A stretch of 64,000 nucleotides of DNA from contig NZ_JAAHIH010000010.1 of assembly GCF_010671925.1 (NCBI RefSeq), forward strand, positions 142,382-206,381. The letters run 5' to 3'. Position 1 is the stretch's first letter. Each line of letters begins with the position of its first letter. The position numbers were made by a program, and so were the translations under genes. The DNA comes from Moorena sp. SIOASIH. GTDB lineage: Bacteria; Cyanobacteriota; Cyanobacteriia; Cyanobacteriales; Coleofasciculaceae. Positions 63,601-64,000 of this stretch are shown piece by piece. The notes under the pieces were generated by a model. The model was given only the letters and a program-made list of their open reading frames with translations, was not told the origin of the DNA and ran no database searches.

Positions 63601-64000
63601 AGGGATGGTGTCGATGGGGTGACAACCTTAGTTGAGGAACTCCCCTGATGATTGGCCTTTGCTGTGTGACCATTGCTCTGGCTAGACCGATGTCCATTAC
63701 TCAGGGATGGTGTCGATGGGGTGACAACCTTAGTTGAGGAACTCCCCTGATGATTGGCCTTTGCTGTGTGACCATTGCTCTGGCTAGACCGATGTCCATT
63801 ACTCAGGGATGGTGTCGATGGGGTGACAACCTTAGTTGAAGAACTCTGCTGATGATTTGCCATCGCCCCCTTGCCATTGCTCTGGCTAGACCGATGTCCA
63901 TTACTCAGGGATGGTGTCGATGGGGTGACAACCTTAGTTGAAGAACTCTGCTGATGATTTGCCATCGCCCCCTTGCCATTGCTCTGGCTAGACCGATGTC
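60615..64000 (-). CDS. three-ACP protein with structural KR half (partial, continues past window)
   Basis: At least 1127 residues are present, and the frame is open at base 64000, so the true start is outside. Order from the N-terminal side: 34-residue Ser/Thr/Asn repeats; two paralogous helical segments (LLESLEYSLKLFSQHQGETL and VVLQSLERSMMQFHQHQGQTL); three near-identical ACPs with the phosphopantetheine Ser in DLGIDSIKRVEIL (near 62310, 61920 and 61540); then a KR structural subdomain (HIVLLTDDGSLTTSKLAQSL to the end) lacking the catalytic SDR residues. The set matches the middle of PfaA or HglE proteins, which carry KS-AT upstream; that part may lie beyond the edge. Confidence 0.9.
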   Translation of the reverse strand, partial: HRSSQSNGKGAMANHQQSSSTKVVTPSTPSLSNGHRSSQSNGKGAMANHQQSSSTKVVTPSTPSLSNGHRSSQSNGHTAKANHQGSSSTKVVTPSTPSLSNGHRSSQSNGHTAKANHQGSSSTKVVTPSTPSLSNGHRSSQSNGHTAKANHQGSSSTKVVTPSTPSLSNGHRSSQSNGKGAMAQNPGNRIALSPFIQPTSRLRPMESSQTKPTSIPTQPTQKPNGHLVTSSVSSTNGRSDAKPALALTQPALESNMASTPTLSVNSQRLLESLEYSLKLFSQHQGETLQVHGQYLNNQLEYAKTFFQLMQQQHSLFGNSNGTDQQAQTKQVVLQSLERSMMQFHQHQGQTLNVHEQYLNHQLEYTKNFFQLVKQQYQQVITGEVVDQPVLEAGLGNQLVGNQELTTQPTSTKVTTAVTSAQDSLNNLPPTTKLTTATTQTNKLVEKQDSQTSHNGEVVNQEETVKQNLSDSSSNTSAFITVPGATLVKEPEPEPALSNVSKPVQESLVAEVKLEPTAKVASSPSGATDVNAIRQTLLDVVSEKTGYPAEMLELEMDIEADLGIDSIKRVEILGALQEMYPDLPQANPEQLGELLTLGQIVEYLQSNGSKVIPVQPEPTTNSSAEMEIIESESVVSNDFKLVSENLALETPTPLTATDVKAIGQTLLDVVSEKTGYPAEMLELDMDMEADLGIDSIKRVEILGALQEMYPDLPQANPEQLGELRTLGQIVEYLQSNGSKVIPVQPEPTTNSSAEMETIQSESVVSNDFKLVSENLALDTPTSLTAIDVKAIGQTLLDVVSEKTGYPAEMLELDMDMEADLGIDSIKRVEILGALQEMYPNLPQANPEQLGELRTLGQIVEYLQQQTATTEKKKFQQQPSSEQLDLDHKIPRCLVKLKALPEPDSLDFSLPDKHIVLLTDDGSLTTSKLAQSLTERDWKVVVLSFPQSLIAEQPPLPKGVSRIVLNDLSEEHLKQQLAAITANYGPVAAFIHLNPAIGTGPNHGIRFLDLEKALLKQVFFIAKYLKPSLNQAARQGRSCFMTVARLDGAFGLAQKVNFGAIGAGLFGLTKTLNLEWESVFCRGIDLSPDLNAEGSAQYIMAELHDPNHYITEVGYSSQGRVTLSTEPSI
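61440..62420 (-). repeat. three tandem ACP-coding repeats
   Basis: The ACP modules, with their linkers (PVQPEPTTNSSAEME type), are about 390 bp apart and nearly identical at DNA level between the second and third copies. This fits recent duplication or gene conversion. Confidence 0.85.
63456..64000 (-). repeat. 102-bp tandem repeats in the ACP protein gene
   Basis: Five 102-bp units (34 residues each, ANHQ..SSSTKVVTPSTPSL core) begin at 63965, 63863, 63761, 63659 and 63557 on the minus strand. A sixth is cut by the window edge. Two variants alternate: NHQQ/GKGA and NHQG/GHTA. Confidence 0.93.

Noticed and set aside
63456..64000. CRISPR-like array at right edge
   Set aside because: Period of 102 bp with no variable spacers; it is a coding tandem repeat.
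1..64000. tRNA, rRNA or riboswitch genes
   Set aside because: No tRNA T-loop/anticodon arrangement, rRNA core or known aptamer consensus was noticed by eye; a tRNAscan-SE and Infernal run would settle it.

Overview
The window reads as chromosome of a large-genome filamentous cyanobacterium, most like marine Moorena/Moorea. Support: photosystem I psaC, a cyanobacterial-order ATP synthase operon with both b and b' subunits, a CruA/CruP-type carotenoid enzyme, frequent GCGATCGC (HIP1) palindromes, heptanucleotide tandem repeats, and many dispersed copies of a GTTCGCGTAGCG-type repeat. The genus is an inference; no rRNA or tRNA was seen.

Layout. 0.2-5.8 kb: pentapeptide-repeat protein, Uma2-type nuclease, glmS, psaC and a coiled-coil protein. 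6-14 kb: accessory island with a TnpB element, a xisH/xisI pair, and a three-gene set (basic/helical protein, P-loop ATPase, PD-(D/E)XK-type nuclease) that is a candidate defence module. 14-21 kb: phosphoribosyltransferase, GPH-type symporter, a CruA/CruP-like enzyme carrying about 160 residues of translated intergenic repeat, and a polytopic membrane protein. 21-28 kb: ATP synthase operon (subunit I, a, c, b', b, delta, alpha, gamma), interrupted by repeat arrays. 28-34.4 kb: a second membrane protein, a second xisH/xisI pair, and three tandem RTX-type genes with duplicated terminator/leader cassettes. 34.8-38.2 kb: Mn/Zn-type ABC transporter, with the binding protein divergent from ATPase and permease. 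38.2-48.4 kb: hypothetical protein, TPR protein, cation/proton antiporter with a UspA tail, TPR plus outer-membrane barrel pair, lipoprotein.

48.5-64 kb (minus strand, continuing past the right edge): a PUFA-synthase/heterocyst-glycolipid-like iterative PKS locus. In transcription order: a protein with three ACPs and the structural half of a ketoreductase, a PapA-like acyltransferase, a catalytic KR plus DH protein, a KS-CLF-AT protein, a small secreted protein, a PfaD-type enoyl reductase, an AurF-like diiron oxygenase and a 2Fe-2S ferredoxin. Together these look able to build, reduce, oxidise and offload or esterify a fatty-acid-like chain.

The window is also rich in mobile-repeat evidence. 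Four MITE-like elements with 8-bp target duplications are visible (29385-29580, 40787-41009, 42806-42898, 60440-60564), and dispersed repeats have entered at least three reading frames in frame (tnpB, the island nuclease, the CruA/CruP-like gene).
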